Below, in pieces: positions 21,561-33,360 of a stretch of 43,867 nucleotides of DNA. The notes under the pieces were generated by a model. That model did not search any database. It saw nothing but the letters and a program-made list of their open reading frames with translations, and had not been told where the DNA came from. A program made the position numbers and the translations under genes. The DNA is taken from positions 267,570 through 311,436 of the forward strand of contig BMAT01009762.1 in NCBI GenBank assembly GCA_019649035.1, written 5' to 3'. Position 1 is the first letter of the stretch, and each line of letters starts with the position of its first letter. This DNA is from Elysia marginata. Lineage: Eukaryota; Mollusca; Gastropoda; Plakobranchidae.

Positions 21561-24500
21561 CTGTATGAAGAGTACAGATTGTGTACATGTGAAAAGGCAA
21601 GGGCTGGTAGTAATGATATAATATAATAAGATCTGCCACTCCCCTAATGGAAAATCAGTATGATTGAGACAAAAAATCTGTATTCAGGGTTAAAAAATCT
21701 GTATGACCATGTAACGGTACTCATAAATTCATGAATTGATTTAGTACGAGTGCAGCAATTTCACGGACAGCCACCATGATTTAATTTTTTTTTTAAAGAC
21801 TCAAAAATATAGTTCATAGTACGTGTAATACCATGCTCCATGTAATTTGATACTGTACAATACTTTTAGTACATGCATCAATTCACTAACTTTCAGTTAA
21901 CTAATAAAACTAAACAAAAACTGAGAAATTCTCACTGACGTTTAGCTCACCAAGTGGTGGTTGCCAGCAGTAAAAAAATCATGCAGAATAAAGTCAGAAA
22001 ATTTGTGTTTCTGATATTTTCCTAACAAAATCTGTAAAAACAACAGGTCTGTATTATGATTGTTAGGTTAAAATGAAACAACATTGATAGACATTAAGTT
22101 TTTTTTGAGAATGATATAATTATAAACTGTAAAAAGGTGACATATTGTATGACATATGACATATTATATGAAAAATATAATGCATTTATAAAACCGCATT
22201 TCCAAATTCTCTATCATGACTTTCTGGAGTCATTGTAAGCCCTATAATTTTTACAATAAGGTAAACCTCTTGTAACCAAGAGACCAACACATACACAACT
22301 TTATACATAAGCAGTTACTAAAAAAATTTTAGGTTTATAAAATGGTTTATATACACACAATTTTAATCCTCTAGCATCCATTTGGGTGGTCTGATTTGCA
22401 TTTTTTTCTAAAGGTTTTAGTAGTGTTCAGTATGCAACTGATTTTAAAGATGGAATGCATACCTCTACAAAAGTAAAGGTTTTATGTTCAAATTCTTTTT
22501 GAGTTCTCTCTAGTCTTTGAAAGTATCATCAATGGTTCTCAACTTACCCAGACTTTGAAAACCTGGAGATTTTCATATGGGGCACTGAGTGGTACCTTCC
22601 TATGGCAGTTGGCGGGCGTGTCAACAACATGTTTGAAGCTGTCATTCTGAGAGAGAGAGTAATAGACATGTAAACTTTACTTTACAATTTATCAGGGATG
22701 CCCTCAAGGCAAAAAAAAAAACCTGAACTTTTTTCATCCGCCTTCAGGCCTTCATGCTAAATTAAATCACTGAATTCAAGACATTTATGATATAGTATGT
22801 TCAAACCAAACAAAAGGGGTCAGAATAACCTGATTTCAGGTGAAACCTGGAAGAGGACGTCCTTGAATTATGACATTAAAATTGGTAGGTAATCTATGAA
22901 AGAAAAAAAACATACTAAAATTGTCATTGAAGACATAATTATTTAAATTTAGCCTGTTGACAGAAATTAGATCTGGACCACAACCGTTAATAAATAAAGA
23001 AGCATGTCATGCTTTTAATAATAATAATTCTTTATTTATCCTTTCAGGAAATTTTGTACAGACATATGCTTAAAAATATATATTGATATAGAATTTCATG
23101 GATAAATTTTATAATGCAAAGTCGACTAGCAAAAAACATAAATATGAGTTTGTAAGTATAAATACACAGACATATTTCACATTCAAAAGGTGCATCACCG
23201 ACTTAAAAATTCCAATATATAAATAGGTAAAACAATTATCTCGTCTACAATTCCTTTCCAGAATTTTGGTTTATTCCATGTCCTAATAAAAGGGTCTTTT
23301 TGCCAAAAAAATGAATTTTAAGAAATCACTTTTCAGTTTCTTACATGAATGCTCAACTTAAGTGACTCATTCAGAATCTTTTAAAGGTGTAGAGTATTAC
23401 TAGTGAAACAAAAAGAGGCACACATGTATTGGAACTTTTGGCATGAGTTAACCAATCAAAAATAGTAACATTCATAAAAAAAAAAATATAAGTTACCTTG
23501 ATGAGAAGTCATCATCCTCATTTCCCCATCCCCAGTAAATATTGGCAAATCCATTGATGCGCTTGAAATTATGAGAGCTGACCGCAACCACCCCACCAGC
23601 GTAGTTGTAGTACCTCAAGCTGTGAAGACATTTTTTGATTTGATTAAATTAGAATGCATAACACTCGCAGCAATTGACTTTTTAATTGCTCATGTGTGTG
23701 ATAAGAACTTAGTATTGTTCAATTCTCTGCTAGGTCAGGGGCAAAGGATGGCAAATAGGCTCAATGACCGAGAAAATCTACCCACTAAGTATTTTTATTT
23801 TATGGCTTAAAAGGAAATTGGTCTATTAAGGAGAACTGTTACCTATGCACATTTTCAGATGAGCTGTTTGTTTTTTCATGAGGCTCAAAACTTAATACGA
23901 ATGAAAATTATGCCCAGCAACCAAATAAAGCCTCTATCTTCCTTGAAAAGAAAGACAATGGCAAAAAAAAATCTACATATACAACAATAAAAACTTCTTT
24001 AGGTATACAAAAAATATGTAAAGAAGAATTCAGATTTTTTCAGTTTAAATCAAGCATTTGTCGTCTGTTACTGTTTATAACAAAAATGCAGATGGTACAC
24101 AAAGTTGTAAGTAATAATTTTTTCAAACTCTGCAAACATTTTAAATAAGGATAATTTCCCCTGTACATGTTTTTGCTTGATAACCAGCATCAATGAGCCA
24201 TAGGTCAGAAATTTTTTTTTATGAAGATGCCTTCAGAGTGGTAGATATAATTTGCAAGCTTTATACATATATTAGTTCGAAAGAGATTCTCATATTGTTC
24301 CACACAATCTGGATAATTTTGTGCCAATTTTTGTTGGAAATTTAGAAAAATGCATTGTTTATTGTAACATCAACGACCTATAGTATAATGAAAAAATAGT
24401 GCCATTCCATTTGGACTGGTTCAGAGAGTTTTGAGTGAAGCCGTGCATGCATTATCACAAGCACTTTTAAATTGAAGTCTTTTTGCTTAAAAAAAATATT

Positions 24501-26797
24501 GAAAAGCAAACTAAACGTTTTGAAAAAGTAACATCGACCATACGAGCACTATAATTTCCACAGAGCTATAACTATTGAGCTAGAGTCCAGACTCGACGCC
24601 CTTTTATCATAACCATATTAGAGGTTATGTATATTATAACTTACTGGAAGCGGTGGTGATCAGCAGCAGTAACGAGGTGCCGAGCATGATCATTGCACAT
24701 GTAAAGGTTACGGTCATCCTCTGGAATAAGGTCGACATCATGGAAGACAATGCAATCAAATGGTCCCTGCTTCATGGCTTCCAAATAGCCCACATTGAAC
24801 AGTTTCCCACGGTTAAAGAGGCCTGTGCCAGACTAAAAATACAGCATGAAATAATGATAACAGCAAGATTTCAAAACAATTTTAGAACTTGTTGTATTTA
24901 AAAAAACACAGATGAAATAGCAGAATAAGTATTAATATTATATGACGTTGAAACTAAAAACAAAACAGTATATCACTAGTGAAAGGTTTGACCACCAAAC
25001 AATGTTACAATATAAATTTTTTTATGATATTACAAAAAATTGGGTCAGAAAGGACCGTCTGTCTCTTTAACAGACTCAGGGTTATCATTTCATCTAAAAA
25101 AATTTGTTTAAAAAATGTGATACACACATCAGATATTTTGAGTATCTAATGTGTAAGCGCTTACTAAAGATCGCAAACAATGAAATGGACCTTAAAATTT
25201 CACTTTTTTCTTTAAACAAGCACGCTCTTAATCATATGAGAAGCATTTGGATGCAAAGTAGTTCCAAAATGAAACTATTTTTTCCTTTTTTTGCAAACAC
25301 TGTAAGTTCGTCACAGGGACAATAGTCCTCCTTGCAATGTGTATATATAATAATCGATCACAAGGCAGATCATTTTCCAACTGATTGAACCAAAAAAAGC
25401 AGATCAATATCGTACCTGCTCTACCAGAAAGATCTGATAGTCCAGCATCTGTGCTTGCAGCATTGGATGAATCCTCTGGAGGAATAGCTGGAGTGGCCAT
25501 ACACGATCCCTGTAGCACAAAATAAGGGCTACCTTCTGCCACGGTTTACAGTGACTGGGAGCCCACTTTCCCCCGCTTTTCACCTGAGGATTTGCCGCAC
25601 TGATTGCCTCAAATGTAGCAGCTTCATCCTGAACAACTTCGTAATGAACTCCTTTCAATTAAAAACAAATAAAAAAACAAAAAGCATTGAATCAACAAGA
25701 TAAAGTCAGTTCATTTAAGGTATTATAAATAAATTGTCAAGCAAAGATAACTTTTCAAAGGTATAATTATTTTATGTACTTGAGATGTGGTTATACAGGT
25801 GCTTGGTCTTGAACATGTTAAGAATTAGAGATTTTGCTGTTAAGCCAAGCTACAGTTGCTTAACACAATAAAACAAGAGAAGATTGAGATTTGTGGACTA
25901 TAGATGCAAACAAAAAAAAACAACTCATAAAAACAGTTCTACAAAAGAAACTGGAAGGGAGAAGAGGCAGAGGGCGCCCACCCAATACATTGATCAGTAA
26001 AATCAATAGGTTAGGCTGTTTGAAGAAAGATGATTCCATATATATTTACAGCTAAAAGCAGAAAAAGAATTAGTTGGAGGGTTAAAATGAAAGCAGAGGA
26101 GGGCTTCTAGTTCCTTTCTGTGTGGTGATAGGGACAGGTGGCAAGTAAAATGAGGCTAAGAGCGTTGCCTTGGTGTTTAAAAGAAAAAAAATTTTTAAAG
26201 ATTTCATGCACATTTACTTTATTGAGAAGTATCTTCTGAAACAGAAGTGACATCTTGTACAGAAGAAAAGAATAAACCAGATGAACAATTGCAAAAAAAA
26301 AAAAAAATGAATTTTCAGTCTCTCTAAGACTAAATCTTTTTTTTTTTACATTGTATACTGAGTACTTGGAGGTGTTATACATTATCGGATTTTATCCTCA
26401 ACAGAAATCAAATTGGTTGATTGAAATGGTTTGACGGTCTGAGTACTAGAACAAAGCTCTTCAAACAATTAACATACCAAACTTTGTCAAAAATCATAAA
26501 AGCACAAATGTAGGCCTATTAATCTCACTAACCAAGCTTTTGAAGATCTGGTTTGCACATGTTGTCTGTCCAGTCTTTCACCTTGGACTTGTCCATAAGG
26601 CTTTCGGGTGGCGTCACAACGCAGTGGTTGCACCGATTGAAGAGGGCAAATATCACAAGCCCCAGATAGATCACGAACAAGATCCGTATGGCAAAATATC
26701 GTACACACATGAAACCGTGACATTTTGTTACGTTCCCTCTCATTTTGAGACCCTCTGACCGCCAAGTGGGGCATTTGAAGTAATTTGAGAGTGTCAT
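21365..26797 (-). CDS. Beta-1,4-galactosyltransferase family enzyme (GT7), complete, six exons, 368 aa
   Basis: This is a Golgi type II membrane glycosyltransferase that transfers Gal (or GalNAc in some invertebrate members) from a UDP-sugar to terminal GlcNAc or Glc in beta-1,4 linkage. Exons on the minus strand: 26797-26533, 25651-25416, 24832-24645, 23619-23497, 22646-22548 and 21560-21365. Lengths 265, 236, 188, 123, 99 and 196 sum to 1107 nt with consistent phases. Visible parts: short cytosolic tail, transmembrane helix about residues 34-53, stem, GT7 N-domain with YRDR at 135-138, FNRGKLFNVGY 173-183, metal/UDP motif HDVD 198-201, YAGG 236-239, acceptor motif WGWGNEDDD 259-267, metal His 294 and DGLN 318-321. 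Family members are commonly 350-400 aa. Divergences: Gly to Asn at 263, Ser at 291 where Met is usual, and Cys before YRDR. The Tyr at 236 corresponds to the position (Tyr289 in mammalian B4GALT1) that favours UDP-Gal. Confidence 0.93.
22548..22646 (-). CDS. B4GALT-like exon 5
   Basis: The acceptor is TTACTCTCTCTCTCAG and the donor is GTCTGG|GTAAGT. Encodes RMTASNMLLTRPPTAIGRYH followed by SVPH. RPP and the metal-binding His are conserved. Confidence 0.9.
23016..23075 (-). mobile_element. 3' end fragment of an (ATT)n-tailed retroelement
   Basis: Read on the minus strand it ends CCTGAAAGGATAAATAAAG and then an ATT repeat, the usual look of a LINE or SINE 3' terminus. The fragment is short and lies in an intron of the B4GALT-like gene. 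Confidence 0.45.
23497..23619 (-). CDS. B4GALT-like exon 4: sugar/acceptor-binding loop
   Basis: The acceptor is TGTCTTCACAG and the donor is CATCAAG|GTAACT. Encodes YYNYAGGVVAVSSHNFKRIN and then GFANIYWGWGNEDDD. The flexible-loop Trp and the acidic EDDD are present. The residue before EDDD is Asn instead of the usual Gly. Confidence 0.93.
24645..24832 (-). CDS. B4GALT-like exon 3: DVD metal-binding motif
   Basis: The acceptor is TGTATTTTTAG and the donor is TTCCA|GTAAGT. Encodes SGTGLFNRGKLFNVGYLEAM, then FDCIVFHDVDLIPEDDRNLY. The DVD triplet coordinates the metal and UDP. Phase 0 in, phase 2 out. Confidence 0.94.
25416..25651 (-). CDS. B4GALT-like exon 2: stem and start of GT7 domain
   Basis: The acceptor is TTTTTAATTGAAAG and the donor is GAGCAG|GTACGA. 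Encodes GGKWAPSHCKPWQKVALILC, YRDR (UDP-binding Arg pair), HPMLQAQMLDYQIFLVEQ. The usual Pro of the family motif (PFRNR in mammals) is Cys here. Confidence 0.92.
26533..26797 (-). CDS. B4GALT-like exon 1: cytosolic tail, membrane anchor, stem
   Basis: ATG at 26797 is the first in frame after an upstream stop. An internal Met at residue 19 (MRGNVTK) is an alternative start. The membrane segment YFAIRILFVIYLGLVIFALF precedes a Cys-containing stem. The donor is GCTTG|GTTAGT at 26532, leaving one base. Whether an untranslated exon lies upstream is not visible. Confidence 0.85.
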
Positions 26798-28203
26798 ATT
26801 TAAAAAAGATGCAGCCCCAAGCTTGATGAAATTTTTTTAAATACAGAAGATTTCTAATCCGCTTTAACTAAAAAATTACTTGCTTGTTCTTGACATTGCT
26901 GTTTTAGACCTGGGAATGACAAAGACAAAAGACAATTTAAAAAAATTAAAAAATAAAGGTTTACAAAAGGATGAATATGATTTCTATGTAATGACCGCTT
27001 TCAACATTGTAATTGTAAGTATACTGAGCATCTACAAATGAGGTTCTCAATAATCTAATGTCTCGTACTTTTTTCTAGAACTGAATTTTAAAATGGTTTC
27101 ATACAATTTCAGTTTAGTTTCACTCAAAGCAGCAATATCCTGGAACCAATTAAAAATTGGACCAGAGTTTGATTCATATAATTTGCATTGTCATGACCCT
27201 TTTTACTTTATTTTTTTTCTGAGGCAAAAACCACTTCGAACTTAGTCGGAAAAAAATGATAAGGATGGCATGATGACAATTGAAAAAATCAGGGTGTGCT
27301 TAGGAGACAAAAACTCGTAGAAAGTAGTTGAGGTTGAATATTAAGCATCTTGGTTCATGTAGATAGAACGAGAAGTATGACTTTGCTCTGAGTCTGATAT
27401 AGACTGATACAAATTTTTAAAGGCTCTATTGTAATAACATTCTACTTCTTAAGACTTACTATTTGTATAGATCTTACATCATTTACAAAGAATCTAGAGA
27501 CAGCCATCTTAAAAAAATATGCATTTAAATATATTAATTTTCATACACAACAAACATCAACTTATAGAAAATGGCAATTCAGTATCAAAACTGTGAATGA
27601 AGTATAATTTAGTACTGACTTCAAATTGGAAATATTTCTACCAATACAAGTCCAAGAAAAGATTGATATTTTAGTGAATCAATTAGTTTGATCTGACTAC
27701 TTAGTGCAAATTTACAGACAGGAAAACAATCAAATTAGTCATCCGTGCTGTCCAGGTCTGTATGTAAAGAGAATATTCTTAAAATTGCAGATACTAAACT
27801 TATTGCCCAAGGGATATTCAAGAATATCTGAGTATGACTATGAGCTGCTTTTGAAGTTAGAATTCAATATGAGATGTATCTGAAATAAGACTACTAAAAA
27901 TTTAAATAAAGTAGCCACTCCAAAAGCAATGAAAAAATAACATTGGCCTCTAGATATTATTAGTATTAATTACGTACCAGTTCTGTTTGGGGGGTTAAAT
28001 GATATTATTTCCTGTGGCTTTAGTTTAAGTGTGCTAGAGATATAATTTGTTGGCTCAATCAGACCAAAATAGTGACCAATGGACAGTGATGTCAGTTTAA
28101 AAAATTATCATTGAACTAGTATTTGGTCACCTTCCTACAAGGATTTCTGAACATTGGGTGAAGAGCATCTGCATTGTCAAAAACACTTATTATTACCAGT
28201 ACT
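26798..28203. other. Upstream region of the B4GALT-like gene, no further exon recognised
   Basis: This stretch should hold the promoter and any untranslated first exon on the minus strand. I see no CpG-rich island or convincing TATA box, and no coding exon. Confidence 0.35.
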
Positions 28204-28235
28204 NNNNNNNNNNNNNNNNNNNNNNNNNNNNNNNN
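28204..28235. other. Assembly gap (32 N)
   Basis: There are 32 consecutive N. Confidence 0.99.
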
Positions 28236-28628
28236 AATAATTTTAATTTTTAAACTCCTTAAAGGTAACTTTTTATTTTTCAAATTTCCTTAGATAATAG
28301 AACTGTATCTAGATCAAATTACAAAAAATGTTCAAGATCTGCAGTGTATAGATATGTTACCATGGGCATGGTGCAAGATAAGAACTTCTTGTCTAGCAAT
28401 GTCATTTAAACATCCTGGCATAGCATTCTAATTAACTGATTCCATCCAGATTTTTTTGGACAGCCTGCCATATTTATTTCAAGGCACCGAGCTGAAGCAT
28501 GATATATAACCCGATCTTTTAGCAATTGTATTTGTAGGACTTGTTTTGTAATAAAGTATGTCTTTATATATCAAATGATTCAGGAATGGATGGAGAATGT
28601 ATCTGTAAGGCCTAAAAATATTTGCACT

Positions 28629-28835
28629 TTATGTATGAACGTTTCTCCTCTGACTCTGTGGAGGTGGTGTAGCAATTGATTGCTCAGACACTGACGAGGT
28701 ATCAGAGGCTGCACTTGCTGCAGGTTCATCATCAGATGAATTGCCATCGATTTCAGAGTCTTTGTATAAAGTTTCAAACAGCAGACGGGCTTGTTGAGCT
28801 ATAAAACGTCTCTGCCCAGCTCTGCTGTCCGCCAT
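28629..28835 (-). CDS. Hypothetical ORF or first exon, 68 aa, unassigned
   Basis: ATG at 28835 sits in a good initiation context (ACAAAATGGCGG) and opens MADSRAGQRRFIAQQARLLF. A Ser/Asp/Glu/Ala-rich, probably disordered stretch follows (DGNSSDDEPAASAASDTSSV), ending PPPQSQRRNVHT. The local base composition is richer in GC than its surroundings and the codon pattern looks genuine. It may be the start of a cellular gene with later exons unseen, or the N-terminus of a transposon protein. I recognise no domain, and cannot tell whether TGA at 28629 is the true end or lies beyond a donor site. Confidence 0.4.
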   Translation of the reverse strand: MADSRAGQRRFIAQQARLLFETLYKDSEIDGNSSDDEPAASAASDTSSVSEQSIATPPPQSQRRNVHT

Positions 28836-29440
28836 TTTGTTTGTCGGTCTAGCGTAGCAACAGTTAACGTATCAAAATAAATGCAAAAAATAAGTTCAAG
28901 ATCGCTCAAAAAAGTTGAAATCGAGCCTGATTCAATGAATGAAACCTTTAGCGGGTCTGTTTACTTTCTTTCGGTTTCATAAAAACTTGTATACATCAGT
29001 TCAAAATAAGGATCCTCGCATCGCGTTTCACATTAACGCTCAGAGTTGGCATGGAATCAAACGGGAATCAACATTACACTGTGAGCGTGGGAATGGACGG
29101 AATCAGTTAATACATCAGAGAAGCATGGATCAATATTTTGCATGTCAGACACATGATCCAGCCAATAAACATTTATTTCCTGAACATAATTTATGGTGAC
29201 TTCCTCAGAAATGAAAATTATCCACTCCTTTTTCAGCCCATCCCTGTAAAAATGGGTACCTGGCTAAAGACACTATTTCAAATGTGTAGAATGCTAGTAC
29301 ATATCATATTGCGCATGTGGTAGGCAGTCATGTAGATGATGTACTGTTTTGCAATGCCCTCTTGAGCCGGCTTTAGACTGAACGGTTTTAAGAATGAAGA
29401 GATGGTTTGCCAAAACTTAACAAGCTGTAGTACCTGTAGA

Positions 29441-29625
29441 ATTAGTTCCAGATCTAATCAAGATTATCTAGATCTAGATCTAGATCTACAAATCTAGAAT
29501 ATAATGATCTCATAACATGATGACTAGACCTAGATCTGGAACTGGAGCATCTTCCAGGATTATCATTATAAGGAAGATTAGGTCCAGTGTATGTATAGAT
29601 CTAGATATAATCTAGATCTAATAGT
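29441..29625. repeat. CTAGATCT palindrome cluster
   Basis: TCTAGATC repeats back to back at 29467-29487, and further TAGATCTAGA-type words follow to about 29625. Similar clusters are at 12905-13012 and, more loosely, at 8985-9130 and 38155-38365. Confidence 0.75.
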
Positions 29626-29960
29626 TTGCAATTTTAAGGAATAATTAATTTTCATACCGACTAGATATATGTTTAAAAATTCTCAGGGTTACCATTCTCA
29701 GTAGGAGTAGATCTATTTACTGTCTTTTGTTGTTTTAGGTCGCGACGATGGATAGGCTCCGTTTCGTTGAGGTTTGGGAGACTACGAGATCTATGCTAGG
29801 TCCCAGTGGGCAGTGGGCCGTTGGTACGGTTGTTTGGTTTCCTGCCTCTTCATACTCTTTTTTATGTTTTATGTGTGGAGAGTTAAGTCACACTTCGTTG
29901 TATTATTAAATTTTTCAAAGGGATGCTGTTATTCTCTTATGATAATGCATTTTCTGAAAA

Positions 29961-30006
29961 TACTACTATTACCACTAATCTACTACTACTATTACTACTA
30001 CTACTT

Positions 30007-30054
<48 letters not shown>

Positions 30055-30088
30055 TTATTACTACTACTACTACTACAGTACTACTACA
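29961..30088. repeat. (TAC)n microsatellite
   Basis: About 128 bases of TAC repeats with occasional TTC and TAT interruptions. Confidence 0.97.
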
Positions 30089-30199
30089 TGTAGGCCTGTT
30101 GTTTTATAGTCACCACTACAGTAACTAATGCCGCTGCAAACAATGGTAAGCTACTACATACTTTGTTATTTCAACTATAAACGTTTGCTATTTCTAAAC

Positions 30200-30280
30200 T
30201 AAGAAGAAGAAGGAGAAGAAGAAGAAAAAGAAGAAGAAGAAGAAGAAGAAGAAGAAGAAGAAGAAGAAGAAGAAGAAGAA
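30200..30280. repeat. (AAG)n purine microsatellite
   Basis: About 80 bases of AAG repeats end in a run of seven G, giving an all-purine strand of nearly 90 bases. Confidence 0.97.
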
Positions 30281-30342
30281 GGGGGGGAGTGGGTAGGTGT
30301 ATAATTATGAAAGTGAAGATGCTACTCACGACGTTGATGGAC

Positions 30343-30390
<48 letters not shown>

Positions 30391-30466
30391 CTGATGATGA
30401 TGCTGATGATGGTGGTGGTAATGATGATGATGATGATGATGATGAGGATGATGATGATGATGATGT
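30343..30466. repeat. (GAT)n microsatellite
   Basis: About 124 bases of GAT repeats with GCT and GGT variants. The long Met or Asp open frames across it are by-products of the repeat. Confidence 0.97.
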
Positions 30467-31127
30467 GGTGCTTGTGGTGATGAAGTTGATTAAGAGGAGG
30501 GAAAATTTAGTTTTAAGTGAGCGGGTGGCTTTATTTAGTACGGTACCTACTTTTGATTTTTTTTGTACGGATGTTGAATTAGTTACCTAATAGAGAAGAG
30601 AATAGTTCAGTATTGGTATTATTAGTCTTCGATTTTGAAAATTCAGATCGCCTCTCCTCGAAAAGTTGAACTGAGTACTGAGCACTGCGCCAAGCCCAGC
30701 AGGGTTCATGATTATCCGGACTTGTTGAGAGGTTTGTACGCTCTTGTGGTAGAAGAAGTTTGATTGATAAGTTTGCATTATGTAACTGACTTTCTGGATG
30801 TATGAATGTTTGGTGAGTAGTCCAACTGTTGTTTATAGCTTATGTACTTCTAAATAAAGTATTGTAAGCATTAATATAAGGTATAAGTTCTTGAATATTG
30901 TGTAATAAATGGAATAAAGGATGAGAGAGGTTTAAACTATCAAGTATTTGGCTTGTTAACTTTTGCTGAGTTTTATTAGTTATGACATAAAACTAATTAT
31001 AAGGGTTACGTTTCATTACTCGCATTGTTTCGGAATTGATCATTGACTTAGTTGGTGCGACACCCTTTGCGCTTTAGACTGGAATGTATCTAGATTTTAA
31101 GTTGAGAATATCATGCAGAATCCTTAC

Positions 31128-31321
31128 CGACTGTATGGTCATTTTTTCCCTCATGTTGTTTTGCCAGATTAAGAACCATAGCGCCATTCCATGGTTGAAT
31201 ATCCTTAATCATTATGTCAGTGTTTACGGAGTATGGTCGAGTAGAAGGCTTGTAGATCGGTAACTTCATGGGGTTTATTTTGCGCGTCTGTCGAACCAGG
31301 ACGGTAAAATGTTTATGGTGC
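31128..31321 (-). CDS. Candidate coding exon (64 codons), unassigned
   Basis: On the minus strand a strong acceptor (CTTCTCCCTCTAAG) and a strong donor (GTCG|GTAAGGA) bound an open frame reading HHKHFTVLVRQTRKINPMKL, then PYSVNTDIMIKDIQPWNGAM. The peptide matches nothing I know. The plus strand of the same segment also has an acceptor-like pyrimidine tract and a GT donor but is closed by stops. No partner exons were found. Confidence 0.3.
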
Positions 31322-32849
31322 CTTAGAGGGAGAAGAAAATTGAAACTGACCTTGAGACATGTCGCGGAGATATTAAAAACTAATAAGTAGTTTTGCCGCA
31401 CTTACCACTTGATTGTATCGTGAATAGAGAGATTGGTGATAAGCTTGCCAAGTGGATTGTTTGAGAAGTAATGATTTTTTAAAAATAGATTTTAAATCGC
31501 GAATCTTATTATTGCAATTTTACATTGTGTAATAATCCTGTTTTTTTTTTATTATTATTATTCAGATTATAGCGATCATCCCCGATGTCGATAGCCTATG
31601 TCTTAGTTTGTCGAGGTCTTTTTGGGCTTTTGAAGGGGGGGGGGGATGTCGCTGTTTGGGAGAGTTTGTTGGTAATGTAGTTATTGGTCTCCGTCATTAT
31701 TTGGCTCCTTGTGTATTGGAAAAAAAACTGTTTATTGATTAATTTGCGGGGAATTCTTTATCTCTCCTCAGATTATGCTTTAAGACTAGCAAAGAGGCGC
31801 TAGCGGTGGGTATAAATGGACAGTGGGCGTTCGTTGCATTTTTTTTGTCTTGATGTTTTCTAAAATAATTTTGGTGTAAAATTAAGATTGAAAAATTTGT
31901 ACCTAATCATTCAGCTTACAATTTTAAGCGCCACCTTTTTACTATTTCGCACAGTAAGCTTATTCAGGCTTTTCTCCTTTTTTTACACAGTCATAATTAT
32001 TTTAATCTAGCTCATAAAATAGAATCAACGCTGCAAACAAAGAAAAGAAAATGCATAATTTAACGTAGATAACTTTAAAAAGTCAAATCACTCATACAGA
32101 TTAATGTGATCAAAGCATGTGTGTTAAGCATAATAAGGCCTATGGCATGAACAGGCACACATAGCCTAGGAGGAAAGTTATTGCCTAATCTTTCATAGGA
32201 ACCATCTTTATTATTATTTTTCAGACTATACTCGAGTTTATACATTGTGGTACCTATGTTTCATTTGCTACACAATCTGCAACTCAAACTTTGACTGAGC
32301 AGTTTTTCCCTATTAAATTAACATAGGGCTCTCTGGGGAATATTTTCTCTCGTCTCAAATAGGTCCTGCATATTTATTACTAAGTTTTTTAGCCACATCA
32401 AAGGTAAATTAAGGCGTTGTCTCCAAATTTGCGATCCCCTACAAATACTTATACCATTAGAGGTGTTATAGAAGTACTTTATTATATTCTTTCGCTTTTT
32501 TAAAAATCTTCAATAATTTTCTATTAAAATTTAGTACACTCCCCCCCCCCTCTCTCTCTCTGTGTGTTTTTCTCTCTCCATCTGCCTGTCTGCCTTTCTA
32601 TCTCACACTCACAGACATTCTCATTCTTTCATTCGATTCATGTGCATGTCAGTCTCTCCATCTAGATAGACACGGTCTATCGGATAGGCATACTCTTTTT
32701 TTTCCCATCAATCTACCCGTTTCCATGATTTGTCACATCCCTAACCTCCTCCCAACAGGCTATAATGTATACCTGTACATTGAGATAAAGCAGATGTGGC
32801 ATGATAAATCAATTATCAATCAGTATCAACTTTCTGCCATTTTTTACAC

Positions 32850-33360
32850 AAGGAGGGTGAGTCACGCCTTGCGCATTCTAGTGTGTCCGTTCCACGGCTC
32901 AATGGAGGCGATGACGTGAGTAGGTGGGTCTGGGCGTTTATTCAACTGAGTTTCGTAAGAACCGGACTGAAATTGAAAATGGTATGGAGAGGCCCGCACG
33001 CAGCTCTCTGCGCCCACCTCGCCAACAGCATAATTATCTACCTAAATAAGCCGCAGGTCGGCCTTTGGTTGGTGTGTCGGCAAAATCAACTGCTTGTCCC
33101 ATCATTGTGGGCCGCCTACAACAGTTCTTACTGAGTATAACAGTAACTGTTACCCAACCCTTCTCGTTCTCCCTTGGTGTCGTGTCCTCCATTTGCCCGT
33201 AGAACTCAAAGCGAACCGCCAGCCTCCGTGACTCTCTTCTCGTGTCAGCGAACAGGGGCTTGCGAGGTCGGTGGAAGAAGAGAATGCGCAGTGGACGTCT
33301 GGACGAGGTGAAAGTTAACTGAAGTGGACATTCCACGGTTCGGGCAGTGCTATGCTAGGC
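32850..33360. other. GC-richer island, possible promoter/untranslated exon
   Basis: CpG-containing sequence stands out from its AT-rich surroundings, for example around 33170-33310. Short frames are open on both strands, none recognisable. It could be a promoter with a non-coding first exon. Confidence 0.3.

Noticed and set aside
22686..22790. CAGGGATGCCC near the B4GALT-like exon 5 as a third CAGGGATG-ended element
   Set aside because: Only the first eight bases match the family end, and no partner end or internal similarity was found.
29774..30109. 111-codon frame with a poly-Tyr tail
   Set aside because: Most of it is the TAC microsatellite. The part before it lacks family likeness.
30289..30590. 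Poly-Met and poly-Asp open frames
   Set aside because: They are translations of the GAT microsatellite in two frames, with no other coding signal.
33034..33336. 100-codon minus-strand frame in the GC-richer island
   Set aside because: The open length is expected from local GC content, the peptide is low in family-like features, and the opposite strand is partly open too.
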